Assembly (NCBI RefSeq): GCF_900110995.1
Contig: NZ_FOJF01000001.1
Coordinates: 389,199-453,198 of the forward strand
From: Chitinophaga sp. YR573
Lineage (GTDB): Bacteria > Bacteroidota > Bacteroidia > Chitinophagales > Chitinophagaceae
Direction of reading: 5' to 3'
DNA length: 64,000 nt
The notes under the pieces are model-generated. The model saw only the letters and a list, made by a program, of their open reading frames with translations. It was not told the DNA's origin and made no database searches. Each line of letters begins with the position of its first letter. Positions within the stretch are counted from its first letter, which is position 1. Shown one piece after another: positions 1 through 7,621 of the stretch. The position numbers and the translations under genes were made by a program.

Positions 1-167
1 ATAGCAAGCAGGGCGAATACATGGTAGAACTGGTAAGTGACGCCTGTCTGGAAGGTGCTTACCGTTTCCGGTGGCACGAGTTCTTTTAGCTTATGGGCAC
101 CAAAAGCGCCAAGAGTTACTGCCAGTCCGCCTAAAGCGGAAGCCCATACTAGAAATCCTTTATGCAT
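1..167 (-). CDS. DUF423 family small membrane protein (3' end outside window)
   Basis: Read on the minus strand from an ATG at 167, the protein begins MHKGFLVWASALGGLAVTLG and continues with AFGAHKLKE and a TGVTYQFYHVFALL segment. The GAFGAHxL motif followed by a TGxxYQxYH motif is the hallmark of DUF423 (YgdD/YwdK-like) integral membrane proteins, which are about 120 residues long with four membrane segments; only the first 55 or so residues are inside the window. Its start overlaps the last 8 bases of aroK, so the two are probably co-transcribed and translationally coupled. The molecular function of the family is unknown. Confidence 0.8.
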   Translation of the reverse strand, partial: MHKGFLVWASALGGLAVTLGAFGAHKLKELVPPETVSTFQTGVTYQFYHVFALLA

Positions 168-669
168 TGTTATTGAGTCTTTGAGTGAACGTGTCTAACG
201 TAATGGTATCTGATTCAGCTATTGTTATCTGTGCCTGTCCGTAAAATGATTCCCTTTCTGCCAGTTTCTTTTCTACGAAAGCAAGCAGTTCCTCATCTGG
301 TAAGTCCTGGATGAGGGGGCGTTTAGACTTTTTACGTTTGAGTCTTTCTACGATTACCGGCAATTCGGGGTTAAGCCAGATGGTAGTACCTCTTGCATTC
401 ATGATATCCATGTTATCCTGGAAACAGGGTACTCCCCCGCCGCAGGAAATAACAAAGTTGTCTGATTCTGAGAGTTCTCTCAACCAGAAACCTTCTTTCG
501 CACGGAAATAGTCTTCTCCTTTATTGGCAAAGATATCGCTGATAGACATAGATTCTGCCTCTACGATCACGTCATCGAGATCATAAAAAGGCAATTCGAG
601 ATGTTCTGCCAGTTGTTTTCCCCAGTAAGACTTGCCGGCGCCCATGAAACCAAGTAGAAAGATTTTCAA
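160..669 (-). CDS. aroK: Shikimate kinase
   Basis: Phosphorylates shikimate to shikimate 3-phosphate with ATP, a step of the chorismate/aromatic amino acid pathway in the cytosol. The 169-residue length is typical of AroK. Visible motifs are the Walker A loop GFMGAGKS near residues 7-14, the shikimate-binding DLDD at about 31-34, the CGGGVP substrate/Walker B-like motif around 76-81, and the lid-region RPL after a KRKKSKR stretch. The downstream DUF423 gene starts inside its final codons, pointing to an operon. Start ATG at 669 gives the canonical N-terminus right before the P-loop strand. Confidence 0.95.
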   Translation of the reverse strand: MKIFLLGFMGAGKSYWGKQLAEHLELPFYDLDDVIVEAESMSISDIFANKGEDYFRAKEGFWLRELSESDNFVISCGGGVPCFQDNMDIMNARGTTIWLNPELPVIVERLKRKKSKRPLIQDLPDEELLAFVEKKLAERESFYGQAQITIAESDTITLDTFTQRLNNNA

Positions 670-696
670 AGTATCTGATTTAAAAATGGATGATGA

Positions 697-1311
697 TTAA
701 GCTGTCCAAGTTAAACACAATTCGTTGTCCAGCAAATATTGCAAATATAACCGGGCATTTTTATCTGCTTTGTTAAAATTACAGGTAAGAAAGCCTTTGG
801 GCTGAAAAGGAAAGGGTTCTATTGTCATATTCTCCTTAAAATCAACACTTCCCAGGCCATACCATTTGAATACGGCTTCTTTGGCGCTCCAGCAGATGGT
901 TTTGTGTGCCAATGCGTTCCCGGGGTCTATAAACGCCTGTTCTTTTACGGACAGGAATTTATGGGAGACTTTCTCAATTTTAATCTTTATCTCTTCAATA
1001 TCAATACCTACTGCCCCTTCCCTGCTTATGATCGCTGCCACATAATCCCCGCAATGGGAAATGGAGAAATGGTAGTCGTTCCCATGGACGTATGGTTTAC
1101 GGCTTTCCATGATGCGGATATCCCCTATCGGGAAATCCGGGAATAGCTCCGTGAGCAGATACCGGCCTGCGAAATGCTGCAGGCGTTTGTGCGGATGATG
1201 GATAGCGGTGGAAATATTGACCTTCCCCGCAAAAAAATCTTCCTCTTCGGTTATCTTCCACACTCCCAACCGGCTGCCGGGATTCATTTGTATGGTACGT
1301 ATTAATGGCAT
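697..1311 (-). CDS. 4'-phosphopantetheinyl transferase superfamily protein
   Basis: Likely transfers the phosphopantetheine arm of CoA to a carrier-protein serine (fatty acid or secondary-metabolite carrier). The conserved GIDIEEI magnesium-binding motif and the downstream WSAKEAVFKWYG motif (W-S-x-K-E-A) of Sfp-type transferases are both present, preceded by HFSISHCGDYVAA. The reading frame is open for 29 codons further upstream, but that extension would run towards the divergent dcd gene and has no family resemblance, so I start at MPLIRTIQMNPGS. That gives 204 residues, normal for short Sfp-like enzymes. The carrier protein served cannot be told from the context. Confidence 0.85.
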   Translation of the reverse strand: MPLIRTIQMNPGSRLGVWKITEEEDFFAGKVNISTAIHHPHKRLQHFAGRYLLTELFPDFPIGDIRIMESRKPYVHGNDYHFSISHCGDYVAAIISREGAVGIDIEEIKIKIEKVSHKFLSVKEQAFIDPGNALAHKTICWSAKEAVFKWYGLGSVDFKENMTIEPFPFQPKGFLTCNFNKADKNARLYLQYLLDNELCLTWTA

Positions 1312-1381
1312 ATCTTGCCAAATTAAAGCAAAAAGCAGGAGACTACCCAATGCTGATGCGTAATAACTATTAACGACTAAT

Positions 1382-1918
1382 ATGATCCTGTCAGACAAAC
1401 GGATATTAGAGGAAATTGAGAAGGGAACGATTGTTATCGCTCCTTATGACCGGAAGTACCTCGGTACCAATTCTTACGATGTACATCTTGGAAAATACCT
1501 GGCTACCTATAAAGACAGGATTTTAGATGCGCGTGAACACAATGAGATTGAACATTTTGAGATCCCGGCAGAGGGTTATGTTCTCCATCCGGGCACACTT
1601 TATCTTGGCGTAACTGAGGAATACACCGAAACCCATGCACATGTACCTTTCCTGGAAGGGAAATCCAGCACCGGCCGTCTTGGAATTGATATCCATGCTA
1701 CAGCGGGTAAAGGAGACGTTGGCTTCTGTAATACCTGGACACTGGAGATTTCCTGTGCCCAACCCGTGAGAATATATGCAGGAATGCCTATCGGACAGCT
1801 GATTTATTTTGTGGTGGAAGGGGAAGTGGAGACGATGTATAATCAGAAAGGGAATGCAAAGTATAATGGGAGGACGGTGAAGCCGGTGGAAAGTATGATG
1901 TGGAAAAACAAATTTTAG
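1382..1918 (+). CDS. dcd: dCTP deaminase
   Basis: Deaminates dCTP to dUTP and ammonia, feeding dUMP/dTMP synthesis. The 178-residue protein shows the family signature throughout: N-terminal MILSDKRILEEIEKG, the LGTNSYDVHLG segment, HPGTLYLGVTEEY, the EGKSSTGRLGIDIHATAG core with the catalytic Glu/Ser/Arg region, and the trimer-forming GFCNTWTLEI and GMPIGQLIYF stretches. It starts 70 bases from the divergent phosphopantetheinyl transferase. A strong terminator begins at its stop codon. Confidence 0.95.
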   Translation: MILSDKRILEEIEKGTIVIAPYDRKYLGTNSYDVHLGKYLATYKDRILDAREHNEIEHFEIPAEGYVLHPGTLYLGVTEEYTETHAHVPFLEGKSSTGRLGIDIHATAGKGDVGFCNTWTLEISCAQPVRIYAGMPIGQLIYFVVEGEVETMYNQKGNAKYNGRTVKPVESMMWKNKF

Positions 1919-1944
1919 GCTGTCTTTAAGACGGCCTTTTTTTT
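1918..1944 (+). terminator. Rho-independent terminator of dcd
   Basis: The 8-bp stem GGCTGTCT/AGACGGCC (one T-G wobble) with a TTA loop spans 1918-1936 and is followed by eight T residues. The stem begins on the last base of the dcd stop codon and contains the stop codon of the convergent Crp-family gene. Confidence 0.85.
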
Positions 1945-2498
1945 GACTTTATCCTGCTGAGGGTTTCCTGGGAGATGTTAAGATAAGACGCTACTATTTT
2001 ATTGGGAAGCCTTTGTACGATAATAGGATTTTCTTTCAGCAGGATACGGTATCGTTCTATAGCATCCATAGTAATAAAGCTCATGAGGCGGTTTGTGTTG
2101 GTAACGTAAGCATGTTCCAGATAGTGTCGGTAGAATTTATCCCAGAGAGGGATGGTATCCAGCAGGTGGTGGAAGTCGCGGCGGGAGATGTAAAGTAATT
2201 CTGTATTCTCCAGTGTCTGGATAAATTCCAGGGAAGGCTCCTGGCTGATGAAACTGACTAATGCCGTTGCAAAGTTGTTCTCAAAAGCCAGGTACCTGGT
2301 GATATCTTGTCCGTCTTCCTGTATGAAGAAAATACGCAGGCAACCTTTTACCACGAAAAACATACGCTGTCCGCCTAATAACTCATTTTTCTTTATTGTC
2401 AGTGGTTTGAAATAAGAAAGAATCAATTCCAGCTCTTTTTCAGTGGCCGGGATGTTATCCTGTATGTATTTAGTCAGCTGTTCATACATCTGCTGCAA
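1926..2498 (-). CDS. Crp/Fnr family transcriptional regulator
   Basis: A 190-residue one-component regulator. Residues 20-115 form a cyclic-nucleotide-binding-type beta-roll (LLGGQRMFFVVKGCLRIFF, then DITRYLAFENNFATA), and the C-terminus has a short HTH with PNKIVASYLNISQETLSRI as recognition region. The ligand-binding Arg/Glu pair expected in true cAMP binders is not evident, which is usual for the many Bacteroidota members of this family. It sits 2 bases downstream of the DUF2798 gene, so the two form an operon and the regulator may control it. Confidence 0.88.
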   Translation of the reverse strand: MQQMYEQLTKYIQDNIPATEKELELILSYFKPLTIKKNELLGGQRMFFVVKGCLRIFFIQEDGQDITRYLAFENNFATALVSFISQEPSLEFIQTLENTELLYISRRDFHHLLDTIPLWDKFYRHYLEHAYVTNTNRLMSFITMDAIERYRILLKENPIIVQRLPNKIVASYLNISQETLSRIKSKKRPS

Positions 2499-2500
2499 AA

Positions 2501-2725
2501 TTAATCTTTAGTCAGGATTCGTTCCGACAATTTTCTTGCATTAGGGATGATGATAAATGCGGCGGCATATGCTACGGGAAGCATCACGCTCCATGCTTTC
2601 AGGAATTTGATGAACCAGTCCTGTCCGAAGCCATAGTTGCGCATGAGTCCTACAAAAGCCATAATCAGTGTCATGGGAATTACTACGAATAAAGTGTTGA
2701 CGTACTTGTAATGTTTCTTTTTCAT
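2501..2725 (-). CDS. DUF2798 family membrane protein
   Basis: A 74-residue protein with two hydrophobic helices (LFVVIPMTLIMAFVGLM and WSVMLPVAYAAAFIIIP) separated by a short WFIKFLKAW segment, matching DUF2798. The frame is open 7 codons upstream, but MKKKHYKYVN at 2725 is the usual family start. It is the first gene of a two-gene operon with the Crp-like regulator. Its role is unknown. Confidence 0.75.
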   Translation of the reverse strand: MKKKHYKYVNTLFVVIPMTLIMAFVGLMRNYGFGQDWFIKFLKAWSVMLPVAYAAAFIIIPNARKLSERILTKD

Positions 2726-2841
2726 TATGTTAATTTTATAATGCAAAAGTGGGCTGGATTTTATGGGATTTTTTGATGTATGTCAATATTTCCGGGATAG
2801 AAAAACAGGTAAAGCAGGATTGCTTTTGTGCAAAAAAAGGA

Positions 2842-2849
2842 TATTTTTG
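2842..2849 (+). promoter_or_regulatory. Bacteroidota -7 element (TATTTTTG)
   Basis: TATTTTTG matches the TAnnTTTG consensus and lies 50 bases before the ATG of the large gene at 2900. No -33 TTTG box lies at the right spacing, so this is a tentative assignment. Confidence 0.4.
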
Positions 2850-2899
2850 TTTAGCGCGATAAATTCCTTTATATCTTCAAATAACCCTTTACCCATTGT

Positions 2900-5800
2900 A
2901 TGAAAAATAACCGGGTAGAAAATACGCCCTCTACTACATCAAAGGCTGTCGCTAATACAATCAGCCCTATAGGAAACGGGGTTTCTATGCCCGCAGTACA
3001 ACTTAAGTTATCACTTAAAGGGCAGGCTATCAATACATATGCTGGCAGCAAAGATGACATTTTTTTCAATCGTGAAGAGCTATCTGCTACAATAGATGAA
3101 ATTGCAAAATCTCTGGGGCAGCCTGATGCCAGTACTATTATACCTATTATTGATAAGATGGGGGCTGATCATCTTACGCATGTATTCTCAGGCAAAGTTA
3201 GTGAGCAACAGGATGCGTTGGCCAGTTTCCTGGGCTACGCCCTTAACACCGGTGAAATACCTGCCAATTATGCTGACGTAAAAACATTTAAGCAACATAT
3301 CAAGCCTGCGGAAAGCTATAAGTTGATTGGGGCGGTACGTTATGACCGGCCTGAGGGCCTTGCCAATGTAGATGAGCTTAGCCTGACCAAAAGCGCTGCT
3401 TCCGAAGAGGATTTCCTTGGTGGGTTTTATACACAGGTGCTAAACATTAAACAAACAGATCAACAGCCAGAAGTGGCTGATGAAGCAAAAAAAACAGATA
3501 AGGAGAGCATTGAGAAAGGAGTACGTATACGTGTACCTGGTAACTATAAGGGAAAGCCGGGTAGTCATGCCGCTGCTTTTGGACTGGGCGGAAAAATAGA
3601 AGGTACCGCCAAAAAACTGCGCTCTTATATCCGTTGGGACCCCGCCGTAAAAAATGAAGGTACCCATATGATTGCCGATCCGCTTGGCCCGGACCATCCC
3701 CTGGGATCTACTCCCGGCGGAGGTAAAACTTCGGAATGGAATAAAGCCAGGGTAAGAATGGAAGCGCTGTCCAGGAAGCAATCTGATTATGTTGCAGGCC
3801 ACCTGTTAAACGAACAGCTGGGCGGCCCCGGAACAGATGTACGTAACCTGGCCCCCATTACCTCTGAAGCCAATGCCAATCATAAACAACATGTGGAAGC
3901 AGAGGTAAAGAAGATGGTGAATAAAGACCTTAAATGGATCTTTTACGAAGTAAAAACAGAAAGAAAACCGCTTGATAATACAAAAAAGAAGAATTACGAT
4001 CCATCTGTTTGGGACGATGGCAATTATACCACCTCCTTTGACTGTAACTGGGGTGAATTGGACGAAGACGGGAACCGGTTGAAGAATAATAATCTGAAGC
4101 TCACCTTTACAGATCCTACCGCTATCACAAAAGCAGCAACCAATACCGCGGTGGGCCATAAAACTGTCACCCCCATTGCTGCAGGTAATGTGGCTAAGAC
4201 CACCAAGGAACTGACACATGTAATATTAAATACTACCATCAAAACAAGGTCTTATCTTATTGCCGCTCAAACCCTGTTGCCGGAATACCAGAAGATGAAG
4301 GACAAGGTAGCAGAGCAGGAAAAAGAAGTAGGCCAGCAGAAGGTGGAATTGGGTGCGCTTTACAATGCCATAAGCCATTATAAGATTAATGTGGATGTAT
4401 TAAGCGATAAGGAGGATGAAAAAATGGAAGCTGCTTACGACGAACTGGAAGGCGCCATACAGTCTGAAACTGATATGGATGCTATTTTTAATCAGGATAT
4501 ATCCCAGGTAGCGGCATATAGTACATTGAAAGCATTACACACAGGTATTATTAGCCTGGCCGTAAATACGGCGAAGGGAGATGCCATTAGTGCCATAAAA
4601 AATATAAAGAAGTCATTCGATCACACCCCCGGTGCACCCATACATCCTGCGTTGGAACAGCTGATCAATCTTATTGACCAAACCCGCCATCCTATAGAAG
4701 ATGTGGTGGAAAAGCAATTGCATAAATTTGAACTAGAGCATGATAAAATGCTCGCCAAAAAATTATTAGCTGCGGATGAAGAGATTGAACAACGGAAAAA
4801 AGAACAGGAAGACCTGCAGGAAAAAAACCGGCAACTGGAAGAACAACATATTGTGTTGAATGAGAGACAAATTAATGATGCCCAACGGATCAACTCTTTG
4901 GAAGAGACCAATGCGGAACAACAGGAACAGTTACGCGCATCTGAACTGGAAATAGCAAAATTGAAAGCACAGTTGCTAACTAGTTCGCAGCAACAACAAT
5001 TGCCATCTTATCATCCACCTCAGTCCACTTCCGGGTACATACCTCGCGGTAGCAGTAATGATCGCAGGCGTGAGCAACCGAGATTCCGGGAACGGGAATC
5101 CCAATCTTACCGTCCATCTCGGGACCTGCGCATACCTCGCGATAGCAGTGATGAAGAGAGGCGTGAGCAACCGAGATTCCGGGAACGGGAATCCCAATCT
5201 TACCGTCCATCTCAGAATCAGCACAGACCTCACGGTAGCAGTGATGATCGCAGGCGTGAGCAACCGAGATTCCGGGAATGGGAACCCCAACCTTATCGTC
5301 CATCTCAGAACCAGCACAGACCTCACGGTAGCAGTGATGATCGCAGGCGTGAGCAACCGAGATTCCAGGAACGGGAACCCGAACCTTATCGTCTACCTCA
5401 GAACCAGCACAGAGCTCATGGTAGCAGTCATGGCACCAAACGTGAGCGCCCGGTATTTCAGGGACCGCAACAATCATCTTCCCATCCTCAAAATGTAACA
5501 CCTTCCAGGTTTGAGTACCATAAAAGAGCGAGAAAAGAGCCTTCCGGTAATATAAGCGAACAGCAACAATATCCATCAGAATCTGGCGGTTATGCTGATT
5601 TACCACCAGAGCTACAGCACCTACCTATAGCGTCAACGAGCTTCTCTTTCCAGCCACCAGAGGCATATGGTGGTTCACGACAATATCCACCGCCATTCAG
5701 TTTTAATATTAATTTTAATCCGCAACAGCCACCAGTTATTGATCCACAAGAGCAAAGAAGGGCAGTAGCAAATAGCATCTGGCAAGCTGCCTGCAACTTG

Positions 5801-6001
5801 TTCAACGAGACTTATAGGAATTACCCCGACCTTCAGCATGCGCTTTTCCGACTGAATGATCCCATGGCTAGATTTAGAGCATTCCCGAACGATACTGATT
5901 ACGCTACTATATCAGAAATCTTTGTCCTGTTAAAAAATTGGCCCGCTCTGGAGGCCGTAGCCACTCAATGGGAGAAAGAATGGAACAATTTAAAAAGATA
6001 A
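2900..6001 (+). CDS. Large multidomain toxin-like protein with possible nuclease core, coiled coil and 31-residue repeats
   Basis: The 1033-residue product has no signal peptide. The N-terminal 45 residues are low-complexity and end in MPAVQLKLSL, which resembles the leader of Bacteroidota proteins linked to extracellular contractile injection systems; this is a weak inference. Residues 205-345 carry AGHLLNEQLGGPG (His301), NLAPITSEANANH (Asn316) and a following HVE, a pattern like the beta-beta-alpha-metal non-specific nuclease fold (GHL...GG...NL.P...N). Residues 430-690 are heptad-rich coiled coil. Residues 717-840 are four 31-residue Arg/Glu/Gln/Pro-rich repeats, followed by a Pro/Gln-rich stretch and a folded-looking C-terminus of about 90 residues. 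No structural injection-system or immunity gene is adjacent. The nuclease call is a hypothesis. Confidence 0.6.
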   Translation: MKNNRVENTPSTTSKAVANTISPIGNGVSMPAVQLKLSLKGQAINTYAGSKDDIFFNREELSATIDEIAKSLGQPDASTIIPIIDKMGADHLTHVFSGKVSEQQDALASFLGYALNTGEIPANYADVKTFKQHIKPAESYKLIGAVRYDRPEGLANVDELSLTKSAASEEDFLGGFYTQVLNIKQTDQQPEVADEAKKTDKESIEKGVRIRVPGNYKGKPGSHAAAFGLGGKIEGTAKKLRSYIRWDPAVKNEGTHMIADPLGPDHPLGSTPGGGKTSEWNKARVRMEALSRKQSDYVAGHLLNEQLGGPGTDVRNLAPITSEANANHKQHVEAEVKKMVNKDLKWIFYEVKTERKPLDNTKKKNYDPSVWDDGNYTTSFDCNWGELDEDGNRLKNNNLKLTFTDPTAITKAATNTAVGHKTVTPIAAGNVAKTTKELTHVILNTTIKTRSYLIAAQTLLPEYQKMKDKVAEQEKEVGQQKVELGALYNAISHYKINVDVLSDKEDEKMEAAYDELEGAIQSETDMDAIFNQDISQVAAYSTLKALHTGIISLAVNTAKGDAISAIKNIKKSFDHTPGAPIHPALEQLINLIDQTRHPIEDVVEKQLHKFELEHDKMLAKKLLAADEEIEQRKKEQEDLQEKNRQLEEQHIVLNERQINDAQRINSLEETNAEQQEQLRASELEIAKLKAQLLTSSQQQQLPSYHPPQSTSGYIPRGSSNDRRREQPRFRERESQSYRPSRDLRIPRDSSDEERREQPRFRERESQSYRPSQNQHRPHGSSDDRRREQPRFREWEPQPYRPSQNQHRPHGSSDDRRREQPRFQEREPEPYRLPQNQHRAHGSSHGTKRERPVFQGPQQSSSHPQNVTPSRFEYHKRARKEPSGNISEQQQYPSESGGYADLPPELQHLPIASTSFSFQPPEAYGGSRQYPPPFSFNINFNPQQPPVIDPQEQRRAVANSIWQAACNLFNETYRNYPDLQHALFRLNDPMARFRAFPNDTDYATISEIFVLLKNWPALEAVATQWEKEWNNLKR
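5048..5445 (+). repeat. 93-bp in-frame tandem repeat, about 4.3 copies
   Basis: The motif TGAGCAACCGAGATTCC recurs at exact 93-base steps (5071, 5164, 5257, 5350), with a degenerate fifth start at 5443. Each unit encodes 31 residues of the type GSSxDRRREQPRFRE followed by Tyr-Arg-Pro-Ser and His-Arg-Pro. Neighbouring copies are nearly identical at DNA level, indicating recent expansion. Confidence 0.9.
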
Positions 6002-6182
6002 AAAACAAAGCAACATCTCCCCAATCTTTTCCTCTTAAAATTAAATCCTTACAAATCAGATAGCACTTTTCATTTTATAGGTGTAATCTAATCTATGGAC
6101 AGGATTTAAATCTGTTTAAATATATTATTTTGCATAAAATAAGCAAATAATTACATTTTTTCGGATTTATTATAAAAACTCC

Positions 6183-6190
6183 TACCTTTG
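6183..6190 (+). promoter_or_regulatory. Bacteroidota -7 element (TACCTTTG) of the ATPase gene
   Basis: TACCTTTG fits TAnnTTTG exactly and lies 21 bases before the ATG at 6212, after an AT-rich 180-base gap. Confidence 0.6.
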
Positions 6191-6211
6191 AAATAAGAAA
6201 AGATCAGATCG

Positions 6212-7516
6212 ATGTTACTTTCATTTGCTGTAACTAATTTCAGGTCGATACGCGAGCGCGTGGAACTGAATATGTTGAAGACCGGATTAAAAGGACTTAA
6301 CTCTAATTACTTTGATATTTCTAATAAGAGACATTTACTGCGATCATCCGCGGTTTATGGGCCAAACGCCTCAGGGAAAAGTGTTTTTCTAAGGGCTATC
6401 AAAGTTCTGGCGCTTTTAGTAGATCGTTCATCAGGGTATAGGCCGGATCAGGCCCTGGAGCTCTATGAGCCACATAGATTGGAAAAAAGCTTTGCTTTAA
6501 GTCCTGTGGTTTTCGAGATTAGTTTTATCTCAAATGAGACCCAGTTTGACTATTCAATAAGCTTCAGCCACGAGCGAATAGAAACAGAAGAACTGTACTA
6601 TTATCCTAATAACACCAGAACATTGCTTTATTCGAGATCTCCCGAAAAGGAAATGAAATTTGGGGACTACTATAAAGGAGCAAAGAAAACACTTGAAAAG
6701 CTATTATTACCTAATCAGCTTTTTTTATCTAAAGCAGCAGAGAATAACGTAGAGGCTTTGATGGAACCATACCGGTTTATAACTCAAAAGATGATGGTTT
6801 ATCCTTTCATCGAGGATTATCATGAATCAAGTTATGCCAGGTTATACGCAAGGCGCCTGGCGGAGGACAAAGAATCTGTTTTTTCGAAGAGATTTAATGC
6901 CTTAATCTGTGCTGTGGATACAGGAATTACTTCAGTATCTGCAGAGGAGGTTGATTGGAGTGAATTTAAATTCACTACTAGTCTGTCAGAAGAAGTTAAA
7001 AAGAGGTTTCAGGAAGATTATAAGTACAATATTACGACCAGACATACAGTATATGAGGGCGTCACTCGTGTCGAAGATGTTGTGTTTGATGTACGGGAGG
7101 AATCGTCTGGCACTAAAAGCCTTTTTGTAATTGGTGGTATTATCATTGAGGCACTGGAAACAGGAAGCGTTCTTATTGTTGATGAGTTTGAAAAAAGTCT
7201 TCACCCGATAATTACCCAATTCCTTATACAACTGTTCAACAATCCTTTACTTAATAAACGAAATGCACAATTGATATTTGCTACACATGATGTAACACAA
7301 CTTTCTAATGACAATTTTCGCCGGGATCAGATATGGTTCACTGAAAAAAATGAATTTGGTGCAACTAACTTATTCAGGTGTTCTGATATAACCGGTTTAC
7401 GTCTCGGAACACCGTTGGATAAATGGTATGCAACCGGTAGGCTTGGGGCTACGCCCATTATTAATGATGTGGATTTCTTAATAGAGATGCAATCAGATGA
7501 ACAGGGCAAAAGTTAA
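6212..7516 (+). CDS. AAA family ATPase, RloA/AbiL type (AAA_15/AAA_21)
   Basis: A 434-residue ABC-like ATPase. Motifs: N-terminal LLSFAVTNFRSIRE, Walker A GPNASGKS near residues 50-57, an ABC-signature-like ESSGTKSLF, Walker B SVLIVDEFEKSLHP with catalytic Glu, and a terminal switch IFATHD. RloA-type ATPases pair with the TOPRIM/RNase-like partner RloB and act in phage exclusion and restriction-linked defence. The expected overlapping rloB gene begins at 7497 but is cut short after about 30 codons, so the partner is lost here. Whether the ATPase alone does anything is unknown. Confidence 0.85.
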   Translation: MLLSFAVTNFRSIRERVELNMLKTGLKGLNSNYFDISNKRHLLRSSAVYGPNASGKSVFLRAIKVLALLVDRSSGYRPDQALELYEPHRLEKSFALSPVVFEISFISNETQFDYSISFSHERIETEELYYYPNNTRTLLYSRSPEKEMKFGDYYKGAKKTLEKLLLPNQLFLSKAAENNVEALMEPYRFITQKMMVYPFIEDYHESSYARLYARRLAEDKESVFSKRFNALICAVDTGITSVSAEEVDWSEFKFTTSLSEEVKKRFQEDYKYNITTRHTVYEGVTRVEDVVFDVREESSGTKSLFVIGGIIIEALETGSVLIVDEFEKSLHPIITQFLIQLFNNPLLNKRNAQLIFATHDVTQLSNDNFRRDQIWFTEKNEFGATNLFRCSDITGLRLGTPLDKWYATGRLGATPIINDVDFLIEMQSDEQGKS

Positions 7517-7598
7517 TAAACGAATTCTGATTTTATGTGAGGGGGTGACCGAATATCTTTATGCCAGGTCACTGCAAATGGAAGTTTCAATACTATGA
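7497..7598 (+). pseudogene. 5' remnant of rloB
   Basis: An ATG at 7497 overlapping the end of the ATPase gene by 20 bases opens a 33-codon frame reading MNRAKVNKRILILCEGVTEY then LYARSLQMEVS before a stop. The ILILCEGxTE motif is the first strand and catalytic Glu of RloB/TOPRIM proteins, which normally run to about 200 residues. The frame ends just where the next gene begins, so the partner gene has been truncated by that gene's arrival. Confidence 0.7.
7509..7566 (+). repeat. 58-bp direct repeat, copy A (start of rloB)
   Basis: Matches 9244-9301 at 54 of 58 positions with no gap. The segment covers the beginning of the rloB coding region. Together the two copies bracket the AlbA_2 gene. 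Confidence 0.9.
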
Positions 7599-7621
7599 CA
7601 TTTCCTGCTTATTTTTACAAT

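Noticed and set aside
4976-5606. Long minus- and plus-strand frames across the 93-bp repeats
   Set aside because: A 93-base period keeps all frames open through the repeat, so these are shadows of the real gene.
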